DNA of 64,000 nucleotides from Streptomyces gilvus (lineage in GTDB: Bacteria; Actinomycetota; Actinomycetes; Streptomycetales; Streptomycetaceae). The notes beneath the pieces are model-generated. The model was not told the DNA's origin and searched no databases. It saw only the letters and a program-made list of their open reading frames with translations. The stretch spans positions 62,001-126,000 of the forward strand of contig NZ_JAKWBE010000019.1 in assembly GCF_022513565.1 (NCBI RefSeq), read 5' to 3'. The position numbers and the translations under genes are program-made. Numbering within the stretch: the stretch's first letter is position 1; each line of letters opens with the position of its first letter. Of the stretch, positions 42,956 through 50,815 are shown one piece after another.

Positions 42956-44622
42956 CGGGACTCCTCCTTGACGGGCGTGTCCGTGGCCGTGCTCAGGGCC
43001 GGCTCCGGTGCCGGCTCGGCCAGTGCCTCCGGCAGGACGACGGTGAACTCCGCGCCGCCACCGTTCGCCTCGCGCACGGTCGCGCTCCCTCCTTGCCGTT
43101 CGGCGAGCCTGCGCACCATGGACAGGCCGATGCCCCGCTTGCCGTGGGCGGGCGGCTCCTTGGTGGACCACCCCTCGGTGAAGACCAACTCGCGCTGCTC
43201 CTCCGGTATCCCGGGCCCCGTGTCCCGCACTCTGAGGACCGCGGTGCGGCCGTCGGCGCGCAACTCGACCTCCACGCGCGCGTGCGGCGTGGCCGCCACC
43301 GCGTCGAGCGCGTTGTCCACCAGGTTGCCGACGACGGTGACGAGTCCCCGCGGGTCGATCAGCCGGTCCGGCAAGCGGGTGCGGTCCGACACCCACAGGG
43401 CGACACCGCGCTCGGCGGCGACCGTCGCCTTGCCCACCAACAGGGCGGCCAGCAGCGGGTCGTGGATCTTCTCGGTGACCTGCTCGGCGGTGGCGCGGTG
43501 GTCGCCGACCACCTCACCGACGAACTCCACGGCGTCGTCGTACATCTCCAGTTCGAGCAGTCCCAGCAGGGTGTGCATACGGTTCGCGTGCTCGTGGTCC
43601 TGGGCGCGCAGGGCGTCGATCAGCCCACGGGTCGAGTCCAGTTCCCGGCCCAGCTGTTCCAGCTCGGTGCGGTCGCGCAGCGTGGCCACGGCGCCCCCGT
43701 CGTCGGTGGGCATGCGGTTGGCGACGAGGACGCGCTGGCCGCGGACGGTGAGCAGGTCGGTGCCGGTCACCCGGCCCGCCAGGATGTCCGCCGTGCGGCC
43801 TTCGCCGAGCGCCTCGTCGGGAGACATGCCGACGACCCCGTCGTCGATGCCGAGCAGGCGGTGCGCCTCGTCGTTGAGCAGGCGGATGCGGCCGGTGCGG
43901 TCGAGGGCGACCACGGCCTCCCTGATGCCGTGCAGCATGGCCTCGCGCTCGGCCAGCAGCGCCGAGATGTCCGAGAAGGCCAGGTCACGGGTCTGCCGCT
44001 GCACCCGACGGGAGACGAGCCACGCGGCCAGCGCGCCGACGGCCAGGGCGCCGCCGGCGTAGGCGAGCAGACCCGGGACGGCGCTGATGAGCTCGGAGCG
44101 GACGCTGTCGTACTTGATGCCCACCGAGACCGCGCCGACGATCTCGCCGTCGGTGTCGCGCAGCGGGACCTTGCCGCGTGCCGAGCGGCCCAGGGTGCCG
44201 CTGTCTATCTCCCTGACCTGCTTTCCGGCCAGGGCCTCCTTGGGGTTGGTCGAGACGACCTTGCCGATCTGCTGCACGTTGGTGTGCGACCAGCGCACAC
44301 CGTGCCGGTTCATCACCACGATGTACTCGGCGTGGGTGGCCCTGCGGATCCGCTCCGCCTCCTTCTGGACCGGCCCGTCGGCGGTCGGGGCCGTGTGCTG
44401 GAGGTCCTTGGCGATCTGCGGCTGCTCTGCCGTGGTCTGGGCGATGGCCAGGGCGCGGTTCATCGCCTCGTCGTCCAGCTGCTTGCTCAGCGGAGCCAGG
44501 AACAGCCCGGTCGCCAGCACCGCGACCCCTGCTGCGATCGCCACCTGCATCAGCAGCACCTGCGAGAAGACCCGCTTCGGCATGCCGAGGCGCAGGCGAC
44601 GTGCGGGGGGAGTGGGGCTCAT
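42952..44622 (-). CDS. CitA/DcuS-type sensor histidine kinase
   Basis: Membrane kinase of 556 aa. Helix 1 (about 20-44) and helix 2 (about 182-203) enclose an external PAS-like domain of the CitA type, which binds carboxylates in relatives. A cytoplasmic PAS (about 220-320) follows. The SpoOB-type histidine helix reads QDHEHANRMHTLLGLLELE, with His343 the likely phosphoacceptor. The HATPase domain has NLVDNALDAV and DTGPGIP. ATG 44622 is preceded seven bases upstream by TACCGT, suggesting leaderless expression. Confidence 0.93.
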   Translation of the reverse strand: MSPTPPARRLRLGMPKRVFSQVLLMQVAIAAGVAVLATGLFLAPLSKQLDDEAMNRALAIAQTTAEQPQIAKDLQHTAPTADGPVQKEAERIRRATHAEYIVVMNRHGVRWSHTNVQQIGKVVSTNPKEALAGKQVREIDSGTLGRSARGKVPLRDTDGEIVGAVSVGIKYDSVRSELISAVPGLLAYAGGALAVGALAAWLVSRRVQRQTRDLAFSDISALLAEREAMLHGIREAVVALDRTGRIRLLNDEAHRLLGIDDGVVGMSPDEALGEGRTADILAGRVTGTDLLTVRGQRVLVANRMPTDDGGAVATLRDRTELEQLGRELDSTRGLIDALRAQDHEHANRMHTLLGLLELEMYDDAVEFVGEVVGDHRATAEQVTEKIHDPLLAALLVGKATVAAERGVALWVSDRTRLPDRLIDPRGLVTVVGNLVDNALDAVAATPHARVEVELRADGRTAVLRVRDTGPGIPEEQRELVFTEGWSTKEPPAHGKRGIGLSMVRRLAERQGGSATVREANGGGAEFTVVLPEALAEPAPEPALSTATDTPVKEESR

Positions 44623-44723
44623 AGCCACGACGGTACGTGGAGGTGCGGGAGCCTCCGTAGGGGGTGTGGCATGGATCTCTTGATCAATGCTGAAGGACCA
44701 GGTCGACGAGTTGATCGTCCTGG

Positions 44724-45668
44724 TCAACTCGCGATGGCGGCCGCCGTCACCAGCTCGCGCACCTCGACGACGTCCATACGGGCCGGTGACCCCAGGATCG
44801 ACGAACCGCAGCTCTCCGGGCGGGGCGGGGCTGACGCGCCCTGGGCGACGACAACCCGCCAGCGGCGTCCGTCCGCATGGGCGACGGTCACCTCCCAGCG
44901 CGGAGCGGCGCCGTTCGTCGACACGACGCCCAGGGTCTCCGCCCCGTACTCGCCGACCGCCGTGCGCACGGCCAGTTCGGCCGCCTGACCGGGCCGTTCC
45001 CACGCGGAACTCCCCCGGCACCCCGCCACGACGATCCGTCCCTCCTTGACGCCGTGCAGGGCGTCCCTGACGGCATGGGCCTCGGCGCGGCCGTACGCAT
45101 AGCCGTACGGCAGGACGAGCAGCGTGGGCGAGAAGCGATGTCCACCCAGATGGGTGACCTCCCAGACGCCCTCGACGCCGGAGGAGGCGAGTTCCGCGGC
45201 CAGCGGGCGGCCGAGCAGCGCGCAGCAGCGGTCGCGCTTGCCGTTGGTGCAGACGAGCGCGAGCGGATCGCCCGTGTGCGGCCGCGCCCCGAGGACCGAG
45301 TCGAGGCCGCGGTGCTCGCCCCGGCCCAGTGCGCCGAAGTCGAGGCCCAGGAGGTCACGCGGCTCGCTGACCGTGGCGGAGCGCAGCCAGACCCGGCCTG
45401 GAACGGTGTGGGCGGCGTACACCTGTCGCACGGTGGGGGTGCCGCAGTCCGCGTGGCGGCCGGGACGGCGGATGAGTGCGATCCGTACGCCCGTTCCCTT
45501 CGGGGCCGCCTCCAGGGCGCGGCCCACCGCCGGGTCCAGATGGCTCGACGTGAGCGCCTTGGCGCCCCAGGGACCCGGCTGCTCCAGCAGCAGCCAGCTC
45601 CGCGCGGTGGCCGCGGTTCCCGCCAGAGGCTCGTCGAGCTCCTGGGACGCGGTTGAGCACGTACTCAC
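44724..45668 (-). CDS. Sucrase/ferredoxin-like (thioredoxin-fold ferredoxin) protein, iron-regulated
   Basis: Protein of 314 aa of the Suc_Fer-like family. It contains a thioredoxin-like ferredoxin cysteine set (Cys140, Cys148, Cys149 in CTNGKRDRCC, Cys218 in VAGCRG) able to hold a 2Fe-2S cluster, and HLGGHRFSPTLLVLPYGYAYGR. A near-perfect iron box overlaps its -10 element, so DmdR/IdeR-type repression by iron is expected. A role in ferric-siderophore reduction or other iron handling fits that control but is inference. GTG 45668 has TAGGCT seven bases upstream, so the message is probably leaderless. Confidence 0.85.
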   Translation of the reverse strand: MSTCSTASQELDEPLAGTAATARSWLLLEQPGPWGAKALTSSHLDPAVGRALEAAPKGTGVRIALIRRPGRHADCGTPTVRQVYAAHTVPGRVWLRSATVSEPRDLLGLDFGALGRGEHRGLDSVLGARPHTGDPLALVCTNGKRDRCCALLGRPLAAELASSGVEGVWEVTHLGGHRFSPTLLVLPYGYAYGRAEAHAVRDALHGVKEGRIVVAGCRGSSAWERPGQAAELAVRTAVGEYGAETLGVVSTNGAAPRWEVTVAHADGRRWRVVVAQGASAPPRPESCGSSILGSPARMDVVEVRELVTAAAIAS

Positions 45669-45687
45669 AGAGGTGAGCCTAACCTGA
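45669..45687 (-). promoter_or_regulatory. Iron box (DmdR1/IdeR/DtxR operator)
   Basis: On the minus strand the 19 bases read TCAGGTTAGGCTCACCTCT, matching 16 of 19 bases of the actinobacterial iron box TTAGGTTAGGCTAACCTAA. It contains the -10 TAGGCT and ends immediately before the GTG start, so bound repressor would block initiation when iron is sufficient. Confidence 0.88.
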
Positions 45688-45743
45688 CTTGGCTCCGTGT
45701 GACGTCCGGGCGGGTCCGTGTGACCTTCGGGCGGGTCCGCGTC

Positions 45744-46997
45744 CTACTCCGGCAGGGGCTGAGGCGGCTTCGGACCCACGTAGTGCCCGCTCGGTCGCAT
45801 GCGCAGCGGACGTTCGCCGTACTCCTCAAGGGCGTGGGCGATCCACCCCGCCGTACGGGCCACCGCGAAGATCGTCTCGCCCGCCGTCGCCTGCATCCCG
45901 CTGGAGGCGGTGAACACGGCGAGGGCCAGGTCGACGTTGGCGTGCAGCGGGGTGTGCCGGGCGGTGGTGGCCACGATGTCGCGGGCCGCCGCCAGGGCGG
46001 GGGCGGCCCGGGGGATGTCCTCCAGCAGACCGAACAGGACGCGCGCGCGTGGGTCCTCGCCCGGGTAGAGCCGGTGGCCGAGGCCCGGGATACGGCGGCC
46101 GGCGCGCAGCTCGTCGGCGATCACCGGGGCCGCGTCGCCCTCGTCGAGCACGTCCATCAGCAGCCGGTGGGCGACTCCGCTGGCCGCCCCGTGCAACGGG
46201 CCCTCGAGCACGCCGAGCCCGGCGGAGACGGCCGCGTAGGCGTGGGCGCGGGCCGAGGCGGCGACGCGCACCGCGAGGGTCGAGGCGGCGAGGTCGTGGT
46301 CCACGAGCAGGGCGAGGGCGGTGTCCAGCACCCGCAGCGAGGCCTCGTCGGCGTCCCGGCCGGTCAGCCGGGCCCAGAGCCGGTGGGCCAGCGGGCCCTC
46401 GTCCCGGTGGCCGCGACGGGCCGGCAGAGCGGCGACCAGTGTGGGGATGAGGGTGCGCGCGGTGCCGAGCACGGCGTCCTCGGAGAGGTCGAAGCGCAGC
46501 GGGTCCGCGACGGCGGCGGCGATCGCCGCGACCCGCAACCGGTCGGTGGGGCCGGTGTGTTCGGGCAGTGCGTCGACGGCGCGGCGGGCCGTGGCGACGG
46601 AGGTCTCGGGAGCCGTGAAGGTGATGCCCGGGCGCAGAGTGCCGGTCCACAGCCACTCGGCGACCTCTTCGTAGGAGTGGCGGGTGGCCAGCTCGGTGGC
46701 GTCCACGCCCCGGAAGTAGTACCGGTCGGACTCGATGAGCGTGATGCGGGTGCGCACCGACAGTTCACCGCCGGAGGCCGGAGCCCCGCCGCTGTCACGT
46801 CTGTTGCGCCGGGCGAGTGCCTCCACCTCCGCCGCCTCGAAGGTGCTGCCCCGGCCGCCGGGCACACGGCGGCTGCTGAGCTGGCCGCGGCTGACGTAGG
46901 CGTAGACCGTCTCGGGCTTCACGCCCAGCAGTTCGGCGGCTTCCTTGGTCGTCAGGCGTCGGTCGGCGTGCCCGGCGGAGGGCTCTTGATCGTGCAT
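45744..46997 (-). CDS. Citrate-synthase-family protein with N-terminal helix-turn-helix
   Basis: Protein of 417 aa. Residues 15-65 form an excisionase/MerR-like DNA-binding helix-turn-helix (TTKEAAELLGVKPETVYAYVSRGQL). The remainder is citrate synthase with its catalytic residues kept: His in GPLHGAAS, His in GLGHRLYPGEDP, and Asp in HANVDLAL. It could be an enzyme that regulates genes, or a metabolite-sensing regulator. It is divergent from a second citrate-synthase gene across AT-rich inverted repeats that it may bind. ATG 46997 has TACGGT seven bases upstream. Confidence 0.88.
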   Translation of the reverse strand: MHDQEPSAGHADRRLTTKEAAELLGVKPETVYAYVSRGQLSSRRVPGGRGSTFEAAEVEALARRNRRDSGGAPASGGELSVRTRITLIESDRYYFRGVDATELATRHSYEEVAEWLWTGTLRPGITFTAPETSVATARRAVDALPEHTGPTDRLRVAAIAAAVADPLRFDLSEDAVLGTARTLIPTLVAALPARRGHRDEGPLAHRLWARLTGRDADEASLRVLDTALALLVDHDLAASTLAVRVAASARAHAYAAVSAGLGVLEGPLHGAASGVAHRLLMDVLDEGDAAPVIADELRAGRRIPGLGHRLYPGEDPRARVLFGLLEDIPRAAPALAAARDIVATTARHTPLHANVDLALAVFTASSGMQATAGETIFAVARTAGWIAHALEEYGERPLRMRPSGHYVGPKPPQPLPE

Positions 46998-47044
46998 GGG
47001 GGTCACCGTATCGGCCTCACCACGTGTGGCTTGATGCGTTGCCT

Positions 47045-47125
47045 GACTTGATCTGTGATGGACAGAAGATTGATTCAATCAATATTGACAGGGGTTAAGT
47101 CAAGCATGGACAGTCAAATCAAGTC
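47045..47125. promoter_or_regulatory. Inverted repeats between the two citrate-synthase genes
   Basis: ATTGATT-C-AATCAAT at 47069-47083 is a palindrome with perfect seven-base arms. GACTTGAT at 47045-47052 is the reverse complement of ATCAAGTC at 47118-47125, and TTAAGTCAAG at 47095 shares the same core. This patch is strikingly A/T-rich for the chromosome and is a likely operator for the helix-turn-helix citrate synthase. Confidence 0.6.
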
Positions 47126-47138
47126 CAGGGAGGAAATC

Positions 47139-48323
47139 ATGTCCGTCAAGTCCGTCAAGTCCGGCAACAGGTCGTCAGCGGCCACCGTCGACGTACCCCG
47201 CGGCCTCGCCGGCGTCGTCGTCACCGACACCGAGATCGGGGATGTCCGGGGGCTGGAGGGCTTCTACCACTACCGCCAGTACTCGGCCGTCGAACTCGCG
47301 CAGACCCGCGCCTTCGAGGACGTCTGGCACCTTCTGGTCGACGGCGAACTGCCGGACGCGGCGCGGCGCACGGCCTTCGCGGCCGAGACGGCGGCGCTGC
47401 GCCGGCTGCCCGACGAGGTGCGGGAGGTGCTGCCCGCGATCGCGGCCGCGAGCGGACGGTCCGGTCCGCTGCCCGGCATGCGTACGGCTCTGTCGCTGCT
47501 CGGGGCGGCGAAGGGGTTCCGGCCGGTGTACGACATCGACGCGGAGGAGCGGCGACGCGACACGCTGGCCGCGGCCGCCGCCGTACCCACCCTGCTGACG
47601 GCGCTCGACCGGCTGGGCCGCGGGCTGGAACCGGTGGAGCCGCGGGACGACCTGTCGTTCGCGGCCAACTACCTGTACATGCTGTCAGGTTCGGAACCGG
47701 ACGCGAGGCGGGTCCGGGCGGTCGAGCAATACCTGATCTCAACCATTGACCACGGTTTCAACGCGTCAACATTCACCGCGCGTGTCATCGCGTCGACGGG
47801 AGCGGACGTGGCGGCTTGCCTGGTCGGAGCGGTGGGGGCGCTGTCGGGGCCGCTCCATGGCGGTGCTCCCAGCCGGGCGCTGGACACACTGGACGCGATC
47901 GGCACGCCCGACCGTATCGATCCCTGGATCAGGGAACGGGTCCTCGCCGGCGACCGCATCATGGGTTTCGGGCACGCCGTGTACCGCACGGAGGACCCGC
48001 GTTCCCGGATGCTCCGCGAAGTGGCCCGGAGCTTCGGCGGTCCTCGCGTGGAGTTCGCGATGGAGGTCGAACGCCGGGTGGAAGCGATACTCGCCGAGCT
48101 GAAGCCAGGTCGCGAACTCCACACCAACGTCGAGTTCTACGCGGGTGTGGTCATGGAACTGTGCGGCCTGCCCCGCGAGATGTTCACACCGACCTTCGCG
48201 GCGGCGCGGGTGGTGGGCTGGAGCGCGAACATCCTCGAACAGGCCCAGGACCGAAAGATCATCAGGCCGGCGGCACGGTATGTGGGGCCGGGGGCGCCGG
48301 TGCGGGTGCCGGAGTCGGTCTGA
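47139..48323 (+). CDS. Citrate synthase/methylcitrate synthase-family enzyme
   Basis: Condenses an acyl-CoA with oxaloacetate, or an equivalent reaction; 394 aa. Catalytic His residues are present in GPLHGGAPS and MGFGHAVYRTEDP. The position of the usual catalytic Asp reads Glu (HTNVEFYAG), which may alter activity or specificity, though I recall this in related Streptomyces proteins. ATG 47139 has GGGAGGA five bases upstream. An in-frame ATG at 47106 lacks one. It is divergent from the helix-turn-helix paralogue and ends in a good terminator. Confidence 0.9.
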   Translation: MSVKSVKSGNRSSAATVDVPRGLAGVVVTDTEIGDVRGLEGFYHYRQYSAVELAQTRAFEDVWHLLVDGELPDAARRTAFAAETAALRRLPDEVREVLPAIAAASGRSGPLPGMRTALSLLGAAKGFRPVYDIDAEERRRDTLAAAAAVPTLLTALDRLGRGLEPVEPRDDLSFAANYLYMLSGSEPDARRVRAVEQYLISTIDHGFNASTFTARVIASTGADVAACLVGAVGALSGPLHGGAPSRALDTLDAIGTPDRIDPWIRERVLAGDRIMGFGHAVYRTEDPRSRMLREVARSFGGPRVEFAMEVERRVEAILAELKPGRELHTNVEFYAGVVMELCGLPREMFTPTFAAARVVGWSANILEQAQDRKIIRPAARYVGPGAPVRVPESV

Positions 48324-48332
48324 AAACACTGC

Positions 48333-48359
48333 GGCCTGGTGCCGTTCCGGCGCCAGGCC
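48333..48359 (+). terminator. Terminator after the citrate synthase gene
   Basis: GGCCTGGTGCCG and CGGCGCCAGGCC pair with one G-T wobble around a TTC loop, starting nine bases after the stop codon. Confidence 0.8.
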
Positions 48360-48489
48360 TCATCGGTGTCGATCGAGCAGGAGCGGGGTGCCGGACTACT
48401 CGCAGGATGGTTCCCGGCTCTGACCGCGGTTGCGAGCGGCCGGGGTCTGGAGAACGGGGCGGAGCTGGGTACAGGCGCCCGCGACGGAA

Positions 48490-48747
48490 TCAGGCGTCGG
48501 GGATGTCCGCCTTGGCGCGGATGAGAGTCTCCCGACTCACGATGACGATGTGCTCGTAGTCGGCGCGGGAGGCGTCTGCGGGCAATTCCCGCTCCAGAGC
48601 CTCGGTGGCCTCGGTGCCGATGACGGCGAAGTTGCCGTCGCTCAGTTCGAAGATGTCCGGGCAGTTCGCTCCTGAGGCACTGCCACGAACACTCGGAGGC
48701 ACACCGATGCGGCGCACGATCTTCAAGGGGTACCGGTCCTTACACAA
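48490..48747 (-). CDS. Small conserved Streptomyces protein, start uncertain
   Basis: Hypothetical protein of up to 85 aa. The recognisable part, YPLKIVRRIGVPPSVRGSAS followed by a GANCPDIFELSDGNFAVIGTEAT segment, is a type seen paired with DUF6082 genes in Streptomyces. The frame opens at a TTG (48747) with no ribosome-binding site, and the homologous start may be missing or GTG further in (codon 11). It could be a slightly damaged gene. It lies 99 bp downstream of, and in the same direction as, the DUF6082 gene. Function unknown. Confidence 0.6.
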   Translation of the reverse strand: MCKDRYPLKIVRRIGVPPSVRGSASGANCPDIFELSDGNFAVIGTEATEALERELPADASRADYEHIVIVSRETLIRAKADIPDA

Positions 48748-48846
48748 GATGTGGGCAGAGTGGTGTGGAGCACGTTACTGGGACTGTCGATGCACGTGCG
48801 TCCGCATCGAGGAAAGTCACTCGAAGAGCGCTGGTGATTCGTGTGT

Positions 48847-49416
48847 TTACCGGTCCTCCGGAGACCCGTCGGCCGGGGGGTCGCCGACCACCCACCATTC
48901 GTCGGTGTCGGAGTCTTCGATCTCCCTGACGAGATCGTCGACGATCCGCCCGAGCCTCGCCTCGTCCGAGGACGACTTCAAGGTCGCTCGCTGCCCCTGG
49001 GAAGCGTCCCAGTACTCGCGCATCAATGGGTTCTGGAAGAGCTCGCGCGCGTGACCGTAGAACTCCTTCTGGTCCACGATCCCCGCCCGGTACAGGTGGT
49101 ACAGGTTGGTGTACCACGCATTGGCGTAGAAGTACTGACGTCGCTTCGCTTCCGGAATGTTCGCATCGTAGGTGTCGATCACGGCGGCAAGGGACGGATC
49201 ATCGATCGCCCTGGACAGCAACTCCCAGTGCATGCGCTGCTGGTGGGCCAGGGCCCTTCTGCGAGCGGCCAGTTCCTCGAGCTCAAGCCGCTTCACCTGC
49301 AATTGCTCCGCTTCCAGCCGCCGTCGGCCGGCGGCCAGGGTCAGCCCGGCGGTGGCGAGCATGAGGCTGGCCGCGGCGAAACTCAGCCTCCTCGCGGCAG
49401 TGTTCTGTGTGGCCAT
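48847..49416 (-). CDS. DUF6082-family protein
   Basis: Protein of 189 aa of unknown function. One N-terminal hydrophobic segment (FAAASLMLATAGLTLAAG, residues 13-30) is followed by a Gln/Glu/Arg-rich helix and a helical domain (DIPSLAAVIDTYDANIP-like, YFYANAWYTNLYHLYRAGIVD). It is probably membrane-anchored and exposed to the cytoplasm. ATG 49416 has GGGGG upstream. DUF6082 genes occur in many scattered copies in Streptomyces and usually travel with a small partner like the one downstream, so this pair may be an insertion in the conserved order. Confidence 0.78.
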   Translation of the reverse strand: MATQNTAARRLSFAAASLMLATAGLTLAAGRRRLEAEQLQVKRLELEELAARRRALAHQQRMHWELLSRAIDDPSLAAVIDTYDANIPEAKRRQYFYANAWYTNLYHLYRAGIVDQKEFYGHARELFQNPLMREYWDASQGQRATLKSSSDEARLGRIVDDLVREIEDSDTDEWWVVGDPPADGSPEDR

Positions 49417-49738
49417 GTCAACCCCCGAATCAGGCGGCCGTCCGCCGGTCGTCGGGGTGCGGGTCGACTGGAGGGGACCGGCGAGCGGTGGGCGGCGCTT
49501 GCCGTCTCCCAGAGTGCCGAGCGGCTCTGATCGGCGGGGGAGGCGGAGAGGAGGCGCACGGAGGGAAGCGAGGGTCGCACACTCCGGCGCCTTGCCCAAC
49601 GTCTGCCCCGCAAGTGCTGCTAACAATCGTTCACTTCGCAGTGATTCTTCCGGCTCGTATCCTGGTCCGGCATTCAAACCTCGTACGTGCGCCGCCAGCG
49701 CGATCCGGCGCACACGCCAGTGTGAAAGAGGTCGTACG
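49417..49738. other. Divergent intergenic region upstream of the CobW-type gene
   Basis: About 320 bp without a gene. A TATCCT at 49658-49663 with a weak TTCGCA 17 bp upstream could be the promoter of the plus-strand GTPase gene, giving a leader of about 70 nt. No zinc-responsive (Zur) palindrome was recognised. Confidence 0.35.
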
Positions 49739-50815
49739 TTGCGTCAGCCGAGCCCTGGACATCGGCAGATCCCGGTCGTCGTTCTCGCCGGATTCCTCGG
49801 CTCCGGGAAGACCACGCTCCTCAACCACCTCCTGCACCGCAGCGGAGGCAGTCGCATCGGGGCGATCGTCAACGACTTCGGCGCCATCGAGATCGACGCG
49901 ATGGCCGTGGCCGGCGCCCTCGGCGACTCGACCGTCTCACTCGGCAACGGCTGCCTGTGCTGCGCCGTCGACGTGAGCGAACTCGACGGCTATCTCGACC
50001 GGCTGGCCGCGCCCTCCGCCGGCATCGACGTCATCGTCATCGAGGCCAGCGGGCTCGCCGAGCCCCAGGAACTGGTGCGAATGGTGCTGGCCTCCGAGCA
50101 TCCGGGGATCGTGTACGGCGGGCTCGTCGAGGTCGTGGACGCCGCCGAGTTCGACGACACCCGCGCAAGGCACCCCGCGATCGACCGGCATCTCGCCCTC
50201 GCCGACCTCGTCGTCCTCAACAAGGTCGACCGGGCGGAGGAAGAGGGGCAGCGGGTTCTGCGGCTCGTTCGGTCGCTTGTCGACCGTGCCGCCGTCGTGG
50301 CGGCGAGCTACGGCCGTGTCGACCCGGAGTTCCTCTTCGACTGCCGGCCGAGCGTGGAGCGCGTCGGGCAGCTCTCCTTCGACGATCTGCATGAACACGA
50401 CGAGCACGTAAAAGGTCAGGGCGGACACGCCGCGCATCTGCACGCCGGATACGACAGCCTGTCCTTCGTCGCCGAAACACCCATGGACCCGCGCCGGTTG
50501 ATGGCGTTCCTCGACAGCCGGCCCGCGGGGCTGTACCGGATCAAGGGGTACGTCGACTTCGGCGCGTACGACGTCCGCAACCGTTACGCCGTGCATGCCG
50601 TGGGGCGTTTCCTGCGGTTCTACCCGGAGCCGTGGGCGGCCGGCGCCCCACGGCTCACCCAGCTCGTCCTCATCGGCTCCGGCATCGACGCGCCCGCCCT
50701 CCGCAAGGAACTGGAGGCCTCTGCGAGCGACGCCCCGCACACCGCCGACGAGCACGGCATGTGGGGCGTCCTGCGGTACGTCCAGGATCCCGGCGATCAG
50801 GACCCCGCGGTCTAG
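49739..50815 (+). CDS. CobW/COG0523-family metal-chaperone GTPase
   Basis: G3E GTPase of 358 aa thought to deliver metal (often zinc) to target proteins. G1 GFLGSGKTT is at 18-26, the metal-binding CXCC (GCLCCAV) at 71-77, NKVD is the guanine-specificity box, and a His-rich stretch (HEHDEHVKGQGGHAAHLHAG) follows near residues 220-240. The C-terminal CobW_C domain is complete. Translation starts at a TTG supported by AAAGAGG seven bases upstream; no ATG or GTG fits. Its stop overlaps that of convergent parC inside CTAG. Confidence 0.88.
   Translation: MRQPSPGHRQIPVVVLAGFLGSGKTTLLNHLLHRSGGSRIGAIVNDFGAIEIDAMAVAGALGDSTVSLGNGCLCCAVDVSELDGYLDRLAAPSAGIDVIVIEASGLAEPQELVRMVLASEHPGIVYGGLVEVVDAAEFDDTRARHPAIDRHLALADLVVLNKVDRAEEEGQRVLRLVRSLVDRAAVVAASYGRVDPEFLFDCRPSVERVGQLSFDDLHEHDEHVKGQGGHAAHLHAGYDSLSFVAETPMDPRRLMAFLDSRPAGLYRIKGYVDFGAYDVRNRYAVHAVGRFLRFYPEPWAAGAPRLTQLVLIGSGIDAPALRKELEASASDAPHTADEHGMWGVLRYVQDPGDQDPAV

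Noticed and set aside
44696..44725. GACCAGG/CCTGGTC hairpin at the end of the sucrase/ferredoxin-like gene
   Set aside because: Only seven base pairs with a long loop, and it overlaps the stop codon, so it is too weak to call a terminator.
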